Notes: generated by a model not told the origin, from the letters alone. Positions 31,641 to 41,303 are shown, counted from the first letter of the stretch. The stretch is DNA of 64,000 bases from JBBTCX01 sp964494205 (GCA_964494205.1 CAZBRD010000001.1:434001-498000); one strand, 5' to 3'. Translations and numbers: made by a program.

Positions 31641-33491
31641 TTATGGGCACTCGCCGCTGTTCACGGGGCGCGCGATGCCGTTCCAAACCTCGAACGCCCC
31701 AGCCCCATTGAGCAGGTCGATCACCCGCAGCACGTCTGCCGGGTTTGTCGCGTTGCTTCGATCGATGTCGGTTCCATAAGTGCCGTGCGGCGGAACCGAC
31801 ACGCCGTTGAGTATGTCGATCATGAACAGGATATCGACCGGATTCGACACGCCGTCGCCGTTCACGTTTGCAGGGTGTGCGATGTAAGAAACAAAACTAC
31901 CATCCCCCAAAAACCGGATGGTCGTCACAGCCCCAGCCGTAATAGCACGCGAAAGCACGATCTCATATTGGTTGCTGTTAGTTTCGATGACGGTTGCGAT
32001 CGAGACCGCCCCGACCAGCGAATCAGTCGCGGTTTCGCAAACTTCAAAGCACTCGCTCGCACCAGTGACACTGAGTGTCACTCGAATGGGGTCAGTCGGT
32101 GAACCAATTCCCATGCGCGGCAGGGGGTCATTCACACCATGCGGCTGTCGCGCGTCCACCGTGCCACTCGGCGGCACCGCCGAAACAATCGTTCCGTCAG
32201 AGCACTTCTCGACTCCGCACGTCTTCGCCAACTCCACACATTCCGCGTCCCACCCAACGAGACAACAGCCTGGGTTCATCGCACATACAGCCATGCAACA
32301 TTCGGTCGATTCGCACCCGGGACTTTCATGAACGACGTTGCAGTTCTCTACTCCCGGACACGTCCACGACGCCTCGCACCACTGCACTGCGCCGTCTACA
32401 CAAAACTCATCCCATGCCGTTTCGCAGCACACAGAGTCGTTTTCGCAAACCACATCACAGCAGGCGGCGTCCGCACACCCGGGAGTTTCATGGACGGCGA
32501 AACAGCTTCCCTCTCCCGGACAGGAACCGATGCTCATGCACGTCTGCTCGGCGAATACGACGCAATCATCGCTCCATGCGACAAGGCAACAGTCTGGATT
32601 CTCGATACAGACAGACGTGCAACACGCAACGTCTTCGCAGCCCGGCGCATCGCCCGTGGTGAAGCAGTTTCCCCCCGCGCCGCACGCTTCGGTTCCCGCG
32701 CAATCGACCAGCGCTCTAACAACGCACCTCGCGTCCCAGGCGGTCTGACAGCAATAGGGATCGTTCGCGCATACACTGGCACAGCAATCTGCCTGTTCAC
32801 ATCCGCCCGAATTATGTTCTTCGAAGCAGCTTTCTGCCGCCGGGCAAGCGCTTTCGCCGTCGCAGTGCAGCAACGCGGTTTCGACGCAGGACGTGTCCCA
32901 AGGTTGTATGCAACAGGCAGGTTGGTGTGCACAGACGATCGCGCAGCAGGAACCATTGTCGCATCCGAGTGTCCCATGCGACGAAAAGCAATCACCTGCG
33001 GCTGGGCATCCCGATGGAAGATTGCAAACCTCAAGCGCCAGGGCTGCACAGGATTCACTCCATGCATCTTCGCAACACGAACTTTGGAGCAAGCAGACTT
33101 GCTCGCAGCAGTCAGTTTCATGACAGCCAACCGTTGTGTGGCTCAGGAAGCAGGATTCAGTGCCCGGGCATACTGTCGGCATTTCACATTCTACGCTCGC
33201 AATGACAGCACATGTTTCGTCCCACTGTGAATCGCAACAGAACGAATCGATTGCGCAAACGGTTTCGCAACAAGTAGCATCGCTGCATCCGGGACCGCTG
33301 TTGTGTTGAAAGCAACTGTTTGTGTTCGGTGGGCCGCAAACATTTCCGCTCAGTGGTGCAGCAATAGGAAACCAATCGAGACCGGCTTCCGTCGGCGTCA
33401 TGTTCGCGACAGCATTGCTACACATTAGTACCGACAAGAACATGGCAATTCTTGAATCGCGGCGATGAAGGATTGGAATCGAATGAGACAT
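31641..33491 (-). CDS. Secreted protein with seven CC-motif repeats and dockerin-like tail
   Basis: The 616-residue protein has an N-terminal signal (about 1-28). Residues about 57-425 are seven repeats of about 52 residues with the pattern CF--H---GC---CC--VC-----CC---W---C---A---C, giving eight or nine cysteines and an invariant Trp per unit. A DARQP-containing module (about 430-530) and a dockerin-like end (NVNGDGVSNPVDIL and NPADVLRVIDLLNGAGAFEVWNG) follow, matching the tail of the subtilase gene. I know this CC-repeat type from planctomycete proteins but not under a family name. It is likely an extracellular disulfide-stapled rod or binding protein. The start is well supported by AAGGAG seven bases upstream. 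The PEP-CTERM gene lies 144 bases upstream on the same strand. Confidence 0.9.
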   Translation of the reverse strand: MSHSIPILHRRDSRIAMFLSVLMCSNAVANMTPTEAGLDWFPIAAPLSGNVCGPPNTNSCFQHNSGPGCSDATCCETVCAIDSFCCDSQWDETCAVIASVECEMPTVCPGTESCFLSHTTVGCHETDCCEQVCLLQSSCCEDAWSESCAALALEVCNLPSGCPAAGDCFSSHGTLGCDNGSCCAIVCAHQPACCIQPWDTSCVETALLHCDGESACPAAESCFEEHNSGGCEQADCCASVCANDPYCCQTAWDARCVVRALVDCAGTEACGAGGNCFTTGDAPGCEDVACCTSVCIENPDCCLVAWSDDCVVFAEQTCMSIGSCPGEGSCFAVHETPGCADAACCDVVCENDSVCCETAWDEFCVDGAVQWCEASWTCPGVENCNVVHESPGCESTECCMAVCAMNPGCCLVGWDAECVELAKTCGVEKCSDGTIVSAVPPSGTVDARQPHGVNDPLPRMGIGSPTDPIRVTLSVTGASECFEVCETATDSLVGAVSIATVIETNSNQYEIVLSRAITAGAVTTIRFLGDGSFVSYIAHPANVNGDGVSNPVDILFMIDILNGVSVPPHGTYGTDIDRSNATNPADVLRVIDLLNGAGAFEVWNGIARPVNSGECP

Positions 33492-33571
33492 CGATCACTC
33501 CTTGAGAATGTGACTCGCAAGCGATCAACACGCCGGTACGTGATCGACCGCAAATGATTGGAATGCGCAGT

Positions 33572-33599
33572 AGTATACATCGAAGTAGATTGGAGTGAA
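33572..33599 (-). promoter_or_regulatory. Putative sigma-70-type promoter for the CC-repeat gene
   Basis: Read on the minus strand, TTCACT (33599-33594) and TATACT (33577-33572) are separated by 16 bases. They lie about 80 bases upstream of the start codon. Both boxes match the consensus only partly. Confidence 0.35.
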
Positions 33600-33635
33600 G
33601 GATCGCGACGTAAATGAAAGGACGCTGTGGCCGTA

Positions 33636-34376
33636 CTAGCAGTTTTGTTTTCGATTGCGCCGACGATACAGGATTGCGCCGCCCAGTAATACCAGCAGAC
33701 AGGTTCCCGGTTCTGGAATGGCGTTCACGTTGTCGATGGCTAACTCCTGCCCGCCGACGCGCACTGAATTGATGTCGCCGGAGAGAATGATCGAGGAGTT
33801 GGTGACAAAGGCGAAGACGCCCGGTGCGATGTTTATCGGCAAGGAGGAAAAAGTGTTGATTTCGTGGATCGTTCCGCCGTTGACCGAGAAGTTGTTGGAC
33901 CCGCCGAACTGCTGATACTCGAGTGTCAACGACGTGACATCGGCCCCCATGCCGGTGAAGTCGAACAGCACGCTGATGTTCTCAAGCCCCAGCGGTGTTG
34001 TGGGAAAAAACCCATCGTACTTTCCACCGACCTCAGCCTTGACGAATCCGACGTAAGAACCGAGGAAGAACTGCTGCACCGACATGTTGATGCCGCTCTG
34101 GGAGAGCACGATATCGCCTGGTGAATCGCCGGCAGCGCCACCGTACAACGTTCCCGGCGGCATCGATTCAAAATCGATGATGGTCGCGTTTGCCGGAGTT
34201 CCCCAAAGGATGAAGCAGCAGGTCAATGATGCGAAGGAGGAAATCGCGCGGCGAATCGTTTGGTGTGATGGTCTCTTTGCAAACGCAAAGAAATGTACCG
34301 TAGTTTTCAGGCCTTCTCGACGCACTCTTTTCACCCCTCGGGCCATTGTCGTTCGCACGACCCGCACGACTTCCAT
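33636..34376 (-). CDS. PEP-CTERM sorting-domain protein
   Basis: The frame gives up to 246 residues. The hydrophobic signal (ISSFASLTCCFILWG-TPANA) begins only near residue 44, so the true start is probably internal: M11, or a GTG near 34325 that follows GAGGGG. The mature part (about 65-215) begins TIIDFESMPPGT and is beta-rich, of the kind found in many PEP-CTERM proteins with ID-FE-starting modules. Near residue 219 come IPEPGTCLLVLLGGAILY and a basic RRRNRK end, the full PEP-CTERM tripartite signal. It is expected to be exported and sorted by an exosortase encoded elsewhere. Biological function is unknown. It is divergent from the 34862 gene. Confidence 0.88.
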   Translation of the reverse strand: MEVVRVVRTTMARGVKRVRREGLKTTVHFFAFAKRPSHQTIRRAISSFASLTCCFILWGTPANATIIDFESMPPGTLYGGAAGDSPGDIVLSQSGINMSVQQFFLGSYVGFVKAEVGGKYDGFFPTTPLGLENISVLFDFTGMGADVTSLTLEYQQFGGSNNFSVNGGTIHEINTFSSLPINIAPGVFAFVTNSSIILSGDINSVRVGGQELAIDNVNAIPEPGTCLLVLLGGAILYRRRNRKQNC

Positions 34377-34861
34377 TGGCCCACGTTATAGTACCCGAAA
34401 TGTCGTGTCCGCTTCAATCAGAACCTGTCGCTTGGGTCTCGAATCCAATTTAGCGGGAAATTGCCTGATCCGCGCGTAATTGACTTCATGGCCACGTGAT
34501 TTTTCGCCGCCCGACTCCATTCTGGCTGACATCTCTACGCCATGAATAAAACAGGTTCTGACGGGACTTTTTGTTATCAACGTCTAATAATTCACAGGTT
34601 TCTAGCGAGATAAAAAGGTTGTGATCGCAGGGGCAATGGTATATATTGACGTTATCGCGAGGTGTTCGTGCAGTTGGGGGAGCATCGGGGGATCATCTCC
34701 TTTCATTCTATTTTTGCACGGGCGCGCCAGCGAGGGGTTCAAAAGAGTGCCCTCAAAAACAAAGTGAAGTCGGAAGAAGAGTAAGTACTCTTACTCTATG
34801 GGGTTGGGCTGTTTAGAAATCAGCCTATGCATTCTCGGGAAGTGTCAATTGGGAGGGACAC
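34377..34861. other. Divergent promoter region
   Basis: These 485 bases separate two divergent genes. No gene is credible. AT-rich patches occur near 34560-34660, and TTGACG is at 34646-34651 without a good partner -10 box. A GGGAGGG ribosome-binding site is at 34851-34857 for the + strand gene. Confidence 0.5.
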
Positions 34862-37800
34862 ATGCGTTGTTATAAAAATCACATTCTTATCATCAGCACG
34901 GTTGCAGCATTCAGTTGGGCATCGGCAGCGTTTGCAAACATCAACATTCAACTTCAAACGGTGACTAGTCCGGTGCAGGTTGGCAACACGGTCGAGGTCC
35001 GATTGAACATCGCCGGTACTCCCGGGAATCAAAATGTCGGATTTGTCCAGACCATCCTCACTTGGGACCCGGCAAAACTTCAGTTGACGGGTACATCACA
35101 GACAGGGGCGTTCGCTTGGACTAGTGCCGCGTTTTACAACGATAGCGACGGAATCAACTCAGGATTCCCGCCGCTTCCCAACAACGACGGAAACGCGGTC
35201 TTTCGCGCTCGCGCCAACACTGCGACCTCGGTCCCCCCTGCGGGCATTCGAGTGACCACATTCCAGTTTCTGGCAATCGACACGGCCACGAATTCTCCCA
35301 TTAGTGTCGTCAGTACGTTGCTGAATACTTCGACTGTCGTTTTGAATGCCGACGTTCCGTTCGGTTCGAATGTGCCTATTGACTCAATTACCAATTCGAC
35401 CGTGTCAATCACTTGCACGTCGTCGCCCCAGTGCAACGATGGGAATCCATGCACGGACGACAGCTGCGTTTCCAATCAGTGCCAGTATGCGAATGACAAC
35501 ACGAACAATCCTAACGACGGATTGCGTTGCAACGGCGTGGAGCAATCATGCAGTGGAGGTACGATTATCTATACGCCGGGCATGGGCCCTGTTGATTGCA
35601 GTTCCCTGACAAATTCATGTGCAGTCGGCGTTTGCAATGAGCCTTCGGGCAGTTGTTCGGCGAATCCCATCAACGAAAACGGATCTTGCAATGACGGGCT
35701 ATTCTGCACTGTCGCATCGCATTGTATTTCGGGCACATGCGTAGGTTTCGGCGGCCATCCATGTCCGGTGCATTGCCGAGAGTCCGACGATACGTGCGTG
35801 GAATGCATTTCGAATGCCGAATGTCAGGACGCCCAGTTCTGTAACTCTTTGGAAGTATGCAACCCTGCCGGGCTCTGCGTCGCGGGTCCGGATCCGTGTC
35901 CGCCACCAGCCGACATCTGCCTTGAGGCTTCGGATACATGTGTACAGTGCACGAACAACGCGGATTGTTCCGACGGTAACTTCTGCAATGGCGTTGAGAC
36001 CTGCGTCAGCAATGTCTGCCAGGCGGGCGTAGCTCCGTGTTCTCCGGGCGATGTTTGCTGCGAAGCGACCGATTTCTGTGCGGCGGATTGTTGCACAGAT
36101 ACGGAGTGCGCCGACATTTATCCCTGCTCAACGGATATTTGCGGTGTCGCTGGCGAGTGCGTTCATTTCGCCAACGCCACGCCGTGTCAAAATGCTTCGT
36201 TCTGCGACGGAGCGGAACAATGCGTAGAGAATCCGCCGGGGGTCTTTGCCTGTACGCCACCTACCGGTCCGCGATGTGAAGTTGGCGAAATCTGTTGCGA
36301 ATCAACGGATGTTTGTAATCCAGATTGTTGCTCGGACGCGGATTGCATAGATGCTCTCTATTGCAACGGTGTCGAGACTTGCTTAAACGGTGTTTGTCAG
36401 CCGGGTATGGCTGTGGATTGCTCATCCCTTTCGAATGAATGCCGCACCGGCGTTTGCAATGAAATGACCGATACTTGCGCCACGCAGAACATCAACCAAA
36501 ATGGTCTTTGCAACGACGACAACACATGCACCTACTCTGACAGATGCAATAACGGTGTTTGTGACGGCTGCCTGCAGGGTGAAGTGGGGTGCACGCCGCA
36601 AGGTTGCGTCAATCTTTCGTGGGATCCGCCTTCGCAAACGGCGCTGGTAGGTTCCACCGTGCAAGTCAAGTTGATCGCCAAGTCATGCAACGCGACGGCG
36701 CAGGCAGTGGATGCGATCGACGTGATTCTCGGTTGGAACGCGACGAGGCTTCAATTGGCAACCAGCTCGGGCGGAAATCCGAATCCACAAGATCCTTGTA
36801 CGCCTGCATCGTGTCCGCCGTCGCCGCCGTATGGCGTGTACGACTGGTTGAGCTCCGGCTGGGGTAACGATTGTTCGCTGGATGCGATCAATAGTCCATG
36901 CTCGGGCACGCCGGCGAACGACGGAAACGCCTTCTATACGTCGCTGTCACAGATTCCGCCCAACCAAACGGCGATGGCCAGCGCTGCAGGTTTGCATGTA
37001 ACAACGTTTAAGTTTCTCGTGTTGCCCGGTCCATCGGGGGCTACGACGCTTGCGTTAACTCCTTGCTTTGCGCCCGACGGAACAACTGTGACGCGCGTGG
37101 TTGGCGGCGCAGGGGCAGGAACAGTCGTGACGGGCACACTTGGTGCACCGGCTACGATCAATATTCAGCAGTGCGCCAACAACTCTCAATGCAATGACGG
37201 CTTGGACTGCAACGGTACTGAAACGTGCGTTTCCAATTCGTGCGTGCCGGGAACACCACTATGCGACCCGATGGGGCCAACTCCGGTTTGCATCGAGGCC
37301 ACCAATACCTGCGTAGCGTGCACTCAAAACAGCCATTGCTCGGATGGCTTGTTCTGCAACGGCGCTGAGACCTGCAGCAGTAACACTTGCCACGCGGCAG
37401 CCGGCCCCGCTTGCGCTGCTCCGCTCATGTGCGATGAACCGAACGACCAGTGCGTCCAGTGTTTTACGAACGCTGATTGCCCCGACTCGGTCGCCTGCAC
37501 GGACGACCAGTGCATCCTTGGCACCTGTTTCCACGTTGGTAACGATGCGTTTTGCCAGGACACTTTGTTCTGTAACGGAGCCGAGGTTTGTGATGCGGCT
37601 CTTGGCTGTTTTAGTCCGGGCAACCCATGCTGCGATCCGCTCGCGTGCAACGAACCGTTGGATACGTGCGGCGGCGGCTGCCCGGCGGCGACGGTGTTCG
37701 CGATTGGCTCGCGTTGGATATCAGTGACACCGGCAGATGGGCCGGACCCGGTCGCATTGCTGGTTTCCGGTAATCCAAACGATCCGGATATTTCGTGTAT

Positions 37801-38215
37801 CTCGCAATATGTCCAGGCGAACGGAACTCTAGGGGTGAATCCGGTGTTCCAGACGCCGGCGATCTGGGGAACTGTTCTGGTTCGAGATTCAGAGATTAGA
37901 CCACAAAAGACGTACACGGTCTGCACATCGTGTGCCTCCGGTTTCTCGGCGAAGAGTGCGGTCACTCTCTGGCGCTACGGCGACGGCAACAACAATGGCA
38001 CGATCTCGCTGGATGATATCCTTTGCGTGCTCAATGGATTCTCGGGTTCGTTCGGTACGCCTCCGAGCTTCTGCACGCTGTACTCGACGGACTTGATTGG
38101 CCCTGGTTGCATTCCCAACGCGGGTATCACGCTTGACGACATTCTTTCGGTGTTGTCAGCGTTCCAAGGCGCAGTCGTGGTTCCGCCGCAGCTTTGTCCG
38201 GCGGTTTGCCCGTAG
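34862..38215 (+). CDS. Secreted protein with two cohesin-like domains, Cys-repeats and dockerin-like tail
   Basis: The 1117-residue protein has a signal peptide (about 1-23). Two cohesin-like beta-sandwiches lie at about 24-180 and 580-770; the first has VGNTVEVRLNI, LTWDPAKLQLTG and IRVTTFQFLA, the second VGSTVQVKLIA, LGWNATRLQLA and LHVTTFKFLV. CNG-ETC cysteine repeats fill about 190-575 and 770-945. A module beginning SRWISVTPADGPDPVALLVSG (about 950-1035) is shared with the 47316 and 57308 gene products. The dockerin-like end has two loops (GNNNGTISLDDILCVLNGF and AGITLDDILSVLSAF) and finishes CPAVCP. Carrying both partner types in one chain suggests self-assembly or scaffolding (inference). 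The start has GGGAGGG four bases upstream. A clear terminator follows. Confidence 0.9.
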   Translation: MRCYKNHILIISTVAAFSWASAAFANINIQLQTVTSPVQVGNTVEVRLNIAGTPGNQNVGFVQTILTWDPAKLQLTGTSQTGAFAWTSAAFYNDSDGINSGFPPLPNNDGNAVFRARANTATSVPPAGIRVTTFQFLAIDTATNSPISVVSTLLNTSTVVLNADVPFGSNVPIDSITNSTVSITCTSSPQCNDGNPCTDDSCVSNQCQYANDNTNNPNDGLRCNGVEQSCSGGTIIYTPGMGPVDCSSLTNSCAVGVCNEPSGSCSANPINENGSCNDGLFCTVASHCISGTCVGFGGHPCPVHCRESDDTCVECISNAECQDAQFCNSLEVCNPAGLCVAGPDPCPPPADICLEASDTCVQCTNNADCSDGNFCNGVETCVSNVCQAGVAPCSPGDVCCEATDFCAADCCTDTECADIYPCSTDICGVAGECVHFANATPCQNASFCDGAEQCVENPPGVFACTPPTGPRCEVGEICCESTDVCNPDCCSDADCIDALYCNGVETCLNGVCQPGMAVDCSSLSNECRTGVCNEMTDTCATQNINQNGLCNDDNTCTYSDRCNNGVCDGCLQGEVGCTPQGCVNLSWDPPSQTALVGSTVQVKLIAKSCNATAQAVDAIDVILGWNATRLQLATSSGGNPNPQDPCTPASCPPSPPYGVYDWLSSGWGNDCSLDAINSPCSGTPANDGNAFYTSLSQIPPNQTAMASAAGLHVTTFKFLVLPGPSGATTLALTPCFAPDGTTVTRVVGGAGAGTVVTGTLGAPATINIQQCANNSQCNDGLDCNGTETCVSNSCVPGTPLCDPMGPTPVCIEATNTCVACTQNSHCSDGLFCNGAETCSSNTCHAAAGPACAAPLMCDEPNDQCVQCFTNADCPDSVACTDDQCILGTCFHVGNDAFCQDTLFCNGAEVCDAALGCFSPGNPCCDPLACNEPLDTCGGGCPAATVFAIGSRWISVTPADGPDPVALLVSGNPNDPDISCISQYVQANGTLGVNPVFQTPAIWGTVLVRDSEIRPQKTYTVCTSCASGFSAKSAVTLWRYGDGNNNGTISLDDILCVLNGFSGSFGTPPSFCTLYSTDLIGPGCIPNAGITLDDILSVLSAFQGAVVVPPQLCPAVCP

Positions 38216-38876
38216 TTTTCCCACAAAACAGGGAAAACAGTTATCACTACAGCAAGGGCGCTCATGAACTGAGCGCCCTTTTTATTTGGTCGGTTCGCTA
38301 TTAATTGCAGCGTCGCGAATTGGCATTTGACTCGCAAACAATGGTACGCTTTTCATGTTTTCACCTGCGTATGTGGAATCGATGTAGTTGTCGTGCGTGC
38401 GGAACAAGTGCGTAAGGGATTAGTTTTTGCTGCGTCGGGCAGAATTAATTCTTATGGCCTGACGATCCCGCTTGTCGTTGAAAGTTGATCAGGCTTGCGT
38501 GCGAACGAAAAAGTCGTCAGGACGCGCGTTCCCGCAGCACATGAATTTCTGGCTTGGTTGCGGTAAGGACCCGAGTTCGATTATCTGACCACTGCGAAGA
38601 TTCGGTGAGAGCTTTACTGCTAGATTGGTATATTCATGCTCCGATCAAATCAGTTGTTAGCTACTTCATTTGCCTGCGACGTTCGAGTCAATTGTCAGGC
38701 ACGCGGTGCATCTCGCAAACACTCCTCGCTGCGATATCTCACTCCAGAATCCACCCGTGAGAAGTCGATGTCTCAACAAAAGGAGGTGGACAGTTTCGCA
38801 ACTGACGTTCTAATGTGGAACATGCGGCTCGAGGTGATATCGGGGGTGTTTGGGGGGCACGGGAGAAGGTGGTGCC
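38216..38876. other. Intergenic region with terminator and long leader
   Basis: After the terminator, about 590 bases carry no credible gene. A perfect anti-Shine-Dalgarno match, AAAGGAGGTG, lies at 38778-38787 but no start codon is at a proper distance, except GTG at 38786, which overlaps it. A short frame reading MSQQKEVDSFATDV (from 38769) runs into the next gene in another frame and could be a leader peptide; support is weak. Confidence 0.4.
38254..38283 (+). terminator. Intrinsic terminator after the 34862 gene
   Basis: An 11-bp stem (aagggcgctca at 38254-38264 and tgagcgccctt at 38270-38280) with a 5-base loop merges into a T-run. Confidence 0.92.
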
Positions 38877-40421
38877 ATGAGACACTCGGTCAATCCTTGG
38901 ATGCTCGTTTGTGTTACCGCATGCGGCGGTACGGTTTTCGGTCAGGTCGTTAGCGTAGATGTGACAAGCAGTGGCACGAGTGGTTCATCGTGCTACCCAC
39001 CTGGTTCGACAGTGACAATGGCTGTCACTGTCGGCGAATACAGACCAGCCATTGTTTCAGGACAATTCCTGCTGGAGTACGATCCAACCTGCCTTTCGTT
39101 CGTTGATCTGCAGCCGGGAAGTGAGTGTGACGCGAACTCTCATTTCAACCAACTCAGTTTCGTCATGGTGGACGATCCCATTGGGACGATCTTCGCCGAC
39201 ATCGATTCGAAAATCGTTGGCACCGGAACCAGTGATGACGTGGCGCTCGCTTGCCTGACGTTTACAAAGTCGTCCGATTGCCCGCAGTGTCAGGTGTGTT
39301 TCTCTTCCACCAGTCCACTCAGCACTTTTCTGACGGATGTTGACGGCATGACTGTCGAACCGTTGTTTGACAACGGCGAGTGCTCGTCGAGCGTTCGTCG
39401 AGCAGGGGACTTAGTTTTGTCCTGCCCTCCGTCAACCACGGTGAACGCCGCCTGCGACTCCGCTTCGGCGGCAGTCTCCTGGAGCGCGCCATCTGCTCAG
39501 GACATCTGTGACGGCGATTTGATGATGCAGTGTACGGCTTCGCACAGTGGCGGCGAAAACGTTGATGCACTTATTACAAACGGCGGCGACTTCCCGGTGG
39601 GGACGACGCACCTTTCGTGCGTAGCCGGCAATAGTTGTGGTGCGTCTGATTCCTGTGAGTGGGACGTTGTGGTGGATGAGGATGTCACGCTGGATCTTCT
39701 TGTCCAGTTGTCGCCGATGATCACCGGCAACGTGATCGAGCGTTGCATCGAGTTCACGTTGTACCCGGATTGTGTGGAGGAACCCATCGACCTGGCGTTT
39801 GCGATGCAATTCAATCTGCCGGGACAGCCGGCGGGATCGGCGTCTGTGTCGCTAAGCGTTCCGCAGGCTCACTATCAGTGCATCACGGCTCAGGATCCGT
39901 TGCACACGCTAAGATCGGTGGCGGTCCCAGATTGCCTTTCCGACGGGCGCTGGAGTGCACAGTTTTATGGAAACCCCGGATCGGGCGGAAACTGGCTGGT
40001 CGGCGGCAATCTGAACCGCAGTAGCATTATCGATATCCTCGACTTCGGCGTGCTTGTCTCCAAGTACCTGACGTTGGTTGATCCGAATACGACGTGTGCA
40101 CAGGCTGCGAACCCGAACTATAGACACGCGGACGTCAACGGCGACGGTGTGGTCGACATTGTAGAACTCAGCTTCATCATGATTAATTTTATCGAAACCG
40201 ACCAGGACGCATGTTGCGGTGCAGGTGCGACGGCGTTGCCCATCACCGCGATTCCCACTTCCGAGTTGTATTTGATGGGAATGGGCAACCTCGCAGCTGC
40301 CGATTTGAACGGAGATGGTTGGGTCGATCTCGACGACGTGACTGCGCTGCAGAATGGAGCGCTCCCCACGCCGCGAAAGAAAAACAGCGGTTACGTTGTG
40401 GATTCTCCGTCTGCGGATTAG
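38877..40421 (+). CDS. Secreted cohesin-like / HYR / dockerin-like protein
   Basis: The chosen ATG gives 514 residues and is preceded by GGGAGAAGGTGG; an in-frame TTG at 38850 would add nine residues. A signal peptide (about 1-22) leads into a cohesin-like domain (about 23-170, with VSGQFLLEYDPTCLSFVDL). A HYR domain follows (about 179-265, with LSCPPSTTV, FPVGTTHLSC and GNSCGASDSCEWDVVV). A beta-rich module with CIEFTLYPDC and CITAQDPLHTLR comes next (about 275-375), then a dockerin-like pair (NLNRSSIIDILDFGVL, DVNGDGVVDIVEL). A third calcium loop, DLNGDGWVDLDDV, lies near 475. It is likely a surface-associated binding protein; no enzyme is visible. A terminator lies downstream. Confidence 0.88.
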   Translation: MRHSVNPWMLVCVTACGGTVFGQVVSVDVTSSGTSGSSCYPPGSTVTMAVTVGEYRPAIVSGQFLLEYDPTCLSFVDLQPGSECDANSHFNQLSFVMVDDPIGTIFADIDSKIVGTGTSDDVALACLTFTKSSDCPQCQVCFSSTSPLSTFLTDVDGMTVEPLFDNGECSSSVRRAGDLVLSCPPSTTVNAACDSASAAVSWSAPSAQDICDGDLMMQCTASHSGGENVDALITNGGDFPVGTTHLSCVAGNSCGASDSCEWDVVVDEDVTLDLLVQLSPMITGNVIERCIEFTLYPDCVEEPIDLAFAMQFNLPGQPAGSASVSLSVPQAHYQCITAQDPLHTLRSVAVPDCLSDGRWSAQFYGNPGSGGNWLVGGNLNRSSIIDILDFGVLVSKYLTLVDPNTTCAQAANPNYRHADVNGDGVVDIVELSFIMINFIETDQDACCGAGATALPITAIPTSELYLMGMGNLAAADLNGDGWVDLDDVTALQNGALPTPRKKNSGYVVDSPSAD

Positions 40422-40799
40422 AGCAAGACGCGACCCCGTATGGCGGCGAGCTTGCCCTCGGCGCATCGTCGGAGACAGCGCGGACGGTGTCATATCTGGT
40501 CTTGCGTTGTGAAGCGTCAAGAATTCAAACAAAGAAGAGGGGGCCGTGATCACGGTCCCCCTTTTCTTTTCGACGTAGTAAGAGTTATCTACCTATGCCA
40601 TCAGGGTGGTTCTATTTGCTAAACGCCATCTAACGTAGAACATGTAGAGGCGAGCGAAGAATTCTGTTATCTGGTGCCATCGTACCTTACAAGAGAGACG
40701 ACTTGCTTGATTCTTTGGTTCAAAAGGTAATGCCGATTGCCAAGAAGGTGGCGGTCCCGCCTCCATGAACTTCCGAACGTTTGTACGAGCGATATTCAT
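40422..40799. other. Intergenic region with terminator
   Basis: These 378 bases contain the terminator at 40539-40570 and otherwise nothing I can support. Base composition shifts toward A+T from here to about 41650. Confidence 0.5.
40539..40570 (+). terminator. Intrinsic terminator after the HYR/dockerin gene
   Basis: A GC-rich hairpin (gggggccgtg with cacggtccccc, one bulged T) is followed by cttttctttt. Confidence 0.82.
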
Positions 40800-41303
40800 A
40801 TGATATCCAGAAAAGCAATCCCCAAGCACTATTTTTGTTTCTTACTTTTCATCATTGGGTGTAATGATTCGCGCCAGTGCAGAAAGGAGACCATGCCCGG
40901 AGGGATAGGGTCATCGCAAAAGCAAGAGGTTACCGACTGTCAATACATATACAGAAAGACTGTGTTGCCTGAATCAAGTGGCCCAAGTAGACAGTGGGTC
41001 ACGCTTGAAGTTGATAGCGTAGTTGGCAAGCAACTTGTTGCATCGTGGGTAACAGCACATGAGAGGGAATTAGAAGCGGGCGATATTATTCTAAAATTGG
41101 CCATAATGGGATATGCCCCCCCCGAACTCCTCTGTGTCCATGGCGGAGATACTGCTCGACGCTATTTTGTGATGTCGGCCATACCAACCCCTAGAAATTC
41201 ACCAAACAATCGCCCTCAAGCCAATATCGCACCTGCCGATATTCTTGAACTGGAGCATCTATTCGAAAAGTACGGCAAACCAAGCAATTGGCAATCACCA
41301 TAA
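40800..41303 (+). CDS. Small putative lipoprotein of unknown function
   Basis: From ATG 40800 the product has 167 residues, with a short basic start, a hydrophobic core (YFCFLLFIIGC) and a cysteine placed like a lipobox (FIIG-C). It would be a lipid-anchored protein of about 16 kDa. The mature part has no motif I recognise. An internal ATG at 40893 follows AAGGAG by only three bases; it is the alternative start and would remove the lipoprotein signal. The gene is AT-richer than its neighbours and lacks their repeat and dockerin modules, so it may have a different origin. The coding call rests on length and signal features only. Confidence 0.55.
   Translation: MISRKAIPKHYFCFLLFIIGCNDSRQCRKETMPGGIGSSQKQEVTDCQYIYRKTVLPESSGPSRQWVTLEVDSVVGKQLVASWVTAHERELEAGDIILKLAIMGYAPPELLCVHGGDTARRYFVMSAIPTPRNSPNNRPQANIAPADILELEHLFEKYGKPSNWQSP

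Noticed and set aside
32139..33230. Long + strand frame opposite the CC-repeat gene
   Set aside because: Its repeats are simply the complement of the cysteine repeats, which have a fixed domain pattern and a good start on the minus strand.
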